Shown here in pieces: positions 62,822 to 64,000 of a stretch of DNA of 64,000 nucleotides. The DNA comes from Pseudonocardia sp. TRM90224. Its GTDB lineage: Bacteria; Actinomycetota; Actinomycetes; Mycobacteriales; Pseudonocardiaceae. Below the pieces are notes generated by a model that was not told the DNA's origin, ran no database searches, and saw only the letters and a list, made by a program, of their open reading frames with translations. The stretch spans positions 124,001 through 188,000 of the forward strand of contig NZ_JAJGSX010000016.1 in NCBI RefSeq assembly GCF_021245725.1, written 5' to 3'. A program made the translations under genes and the position numbers. Within the stretch, counting starts at the first letter, position 1, and the number at the start of each line of letters is the position of its first letter.

Positions 62822-63685
62822 TCAGGCTGGGGTGGCGGCGGCTGTCGTCTGGGTCAGGATCGCGGCGACGAGCGGGGAGAGCACCGTGCGGTTGATGGCG
62901 TGCCCCATACCCGGGATGCGGACGAGGCGGCCGCTGCCGATCGAGCGGGCGAGGTGGCCGGCGTTGGGCGGCGGGAAGGCGGGGTCCTCCGGCGCCTCGA
63001 TGATCAGCGTCGGGACCTCGACGGCCGCGAGCTCGCCACCGCGCTCCAGGCCCTCGGTGGCCATCCGCGCGTGTGCGGTGGTCGGCTCCGACGAACCGGC
63101 GTGCTCGATGACCCGCTCCTCGAGAGCGCGGAACTCCGCGGGGTCGAAGGGCGTGCCGGTGCCGTTGAGCGCCCGCCAGTGCGCGACGCGCCAGCGCAGC
63201 TCGCCCTCAGGGTCGCGCGGGTCGTCCATCTCGCCCCAGAGCCGCAGCAGGGCCTCCTCCGGCCCCGGCATCACCGGTGCGCCGGGCACGGCCATCGCGC
63301 CGGTGCAGAAGAGGGTGGCCGACGCGAGCCGGTCGGCGTGGTCGAGCAGGAGCAGCTGGACGATGAACCCGCCCATGGACATCCCGACGACGTGCGCGCG
63401 CGGGACGTCGAACGCGTCGAGCACGGCGACGGCGTCGGCTGCGAGGTCGGTGATGCCGTAGGGCTGGTCATCGATGACCTTGCTGCTGAGCCCGGTGTCG
63501 CGGTGGTCGTAGCGGATGACGCGGTGGTGCTCGGCGAGGCGGTCGACCAGCTCCTGCGGCCAGGTGAACGCCGATGCGTTGGCTCCCATCACGAGCAGCA
63601 GAGGCTCGCCGGGATTGGGGCCGGTCGGGGAGATGTCCTCGGCCCAGATGCGCACACCCGGTGCGACGTCGACGTAGCGTTCCAC
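62822..63685 (-). CDS. Alpha/beta-hydrolase
   Basis: A 287-aa alpha/beta-hydrolase. The nucleophile Ser lies in 'VVGMSMGGF' (~residue 103), the acid Asp is in 'EAPEDPAF' and the catalytic His in 'GMGHAIN'. 'YDHRDTGLSS' is an oxyanion-region motif common to this subfamily. The nearest recognised types are esterases and aclacinomycin-methylesterase-like (RdmC) enzymes; substrate unknown. No export signal. Confidence 0.88.
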   Translation of the reverse strand: MERYVDVAPGVRIWAEDISPTGPNPGEPLLLVMGANASAFTWPQELVDRLAEHHRVIRYDHRDTGLSSKVIDDQPYGITDLAADAVAVLDAFDVPRAHVVGMSMGGFIVQLLLLDHADRLASATLFCTGAMAVPGAPVMPGPEEALLRLWGEMDDPRDPEGELRWRVAHWRALNGTGTPFDPAEFRALEERVIEHAGSSEPTTAHARMATEGLERGGELAAVEVPTLIIEAPEDPAFPPPNAGHLARSIGSGRLVRIPGMGHAINRTVLSPLVAAILTQTTAAATPA

Positions 63686-63745
63686 GGCCTCAGCCTGCCC
63701 GGTGCTCCAGGACGCTGTCGAACCGGGAGGGTGTGCCGCACCCCA

Positions 63746-63787
63746 CCCCGCCCGGCACCGGGTTTCCCCAGGTGCCGGGCGGCGGGG
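63746..63787 (-). terminator. Hairpin terminator downstream of mIHF
   Basis: A perfect 9-bp stem CCCGGCACC (63751-63759) / GGTGCCGGG (63771-63779), extended by G/C pairs with a small bulge, lies 9 bp after the mIHF stop on the minus strand. There is no U-tract. It probably ends mIHF transcription. Confidence 0.65.
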
Positions 63788-63795
63788 TCGGCGAC

Positions 63796-64000
63796 CTACT
63801 TCAGTGCGTCGAGAAGCGCCTTGCGCTGGCGCTCGCCAAGACCGGCGGCACGGCGGGAAGCGTCGATGCCGGTGGCCTCCAGAAGCGCGGAGACCTTCGC
63901 CGGGCCGTAGCCGGGGAGGCTCTTGAGCAGGTCGGCGACCTTGGTCTTGCCGACGATCTGGTCGGACTTCGCACGGTCGAGCACGGCGGGGATCGTCTGC
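63796..64000 (-). CDS. mihF: Integration host factor, actinobacterial type (partial)
   Basis: The C-terminal ~68 residues of actinobacterial IHF, a nucleoid protein required for phage integration in mycobacteria and essential in several species. It shows a 'KTKVADLLKSLPGYGPAKVSALLEATGI' helix-hairpin-helix region with the GxGP-like DNA-backbone loop, then 'RRAAGLGERQRKALLDALK' at the terminus. The 5' end lies beyond the window edge, so the start is not seen. Confidence 0.93.
   Translation of the reverse strand, partial: QTIPAVLDRAKSDQIVGKTKVADLLKSLPGYGPAKVSALLEATGIDASRRAAGLGERQRKALLDALK

Overview
The window is chromosomal DNA from a high-GC actinobacterium, most likely Pseudonocardiaceae and perhaps Pseudonocardia. 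Supports: strong G/C third-codon bias with many GTG starts; an actinobacterial integration host factor gene (mIHF type) running off the right edge; an MmpS-family protein; a CPWA-type hydroquinone reductase; many acyl-CoA dehydrogenases; a eukaryote-like single-chain acyl-CoA carboxylase. Genus is inference. I saw no tRNA, rRNA, CRISPR array, transposase or prophage.

Layout. 0-5 kb: a five-gene peptide/nickel-type ABC importer operon. 5-10 kb: an MmpS-like lipoprotein, then a minus-strand operon of P450, acetamidase/formamidase, SDR and epoxide hydrolase. 10-11 kb: an orphan DUF1152 gene. 11-14.5 kb: an IclR regulator divergent from pobA-pcaH-pcaG (4-hydroxybenzoate to protocatechuate to ring cleavage). 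14.6-19 kb: GtrA protein, CoA-transferase, glutathionyl-hydroquinone-reductase-like protein, secreted GH3 enzyme. 19-24.7 kb: the giant carboxylase. 25-31.8 kb: three MFS exporters, two with a divergent MarR or HxlR regulator, and an acyl-CoA dehydrogenase. 31.9-33.8 kb: phosphofructokinase and a secreted small protein. 33.9-42.5 kb: lipid/CoA metabolism (two acyl-CoA dehydrogenases, one a FadE34-like fusion; enoyl-CoA hydratase; thiolase; CaiB/BaiF transferase) with another MarR/MFS pair. 42.5-42.9 kb: a tandem-repeat array. 43-50 kb: HtrA-type protease and a das-like chito-oligosaccharide uptake locus (GntR, ABC importer, GH3). 50-57 kb: small HTH gene, thiolase, Mn riboswitch with a GDT1-type transporter, DUF1684, ParA plus partner, TIGR03084-like protein, two small genes. 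57-62.7 kb: TctCBA tricarboxylate transporter divergent from a CitA/CitB-like two-component system. 62.8-64 kb: alpha/beta hydrolase and the mIHF 3' end.

The most unusual content is non-coding. Two palindrome families occur across the window. One ('CCCCACCGTTTTG', eight copies) sits immediately 3' of stop codons, mostly between convergent genes. The other ('GGAAAGccaCTTTCC', seven loci) is a composite double palindrome; it supplies the last codons and stop of one transporter and lies against a decayed PIN-domain toxin fragment. A 22/21-bp minisatellite that inverts direction fills 42.5-42.9 kb. Several clean operator dyads are visible, including the same CTTCCG-N5-CGGAAG site upstream of both the P450 operon and the pob/pca genes.
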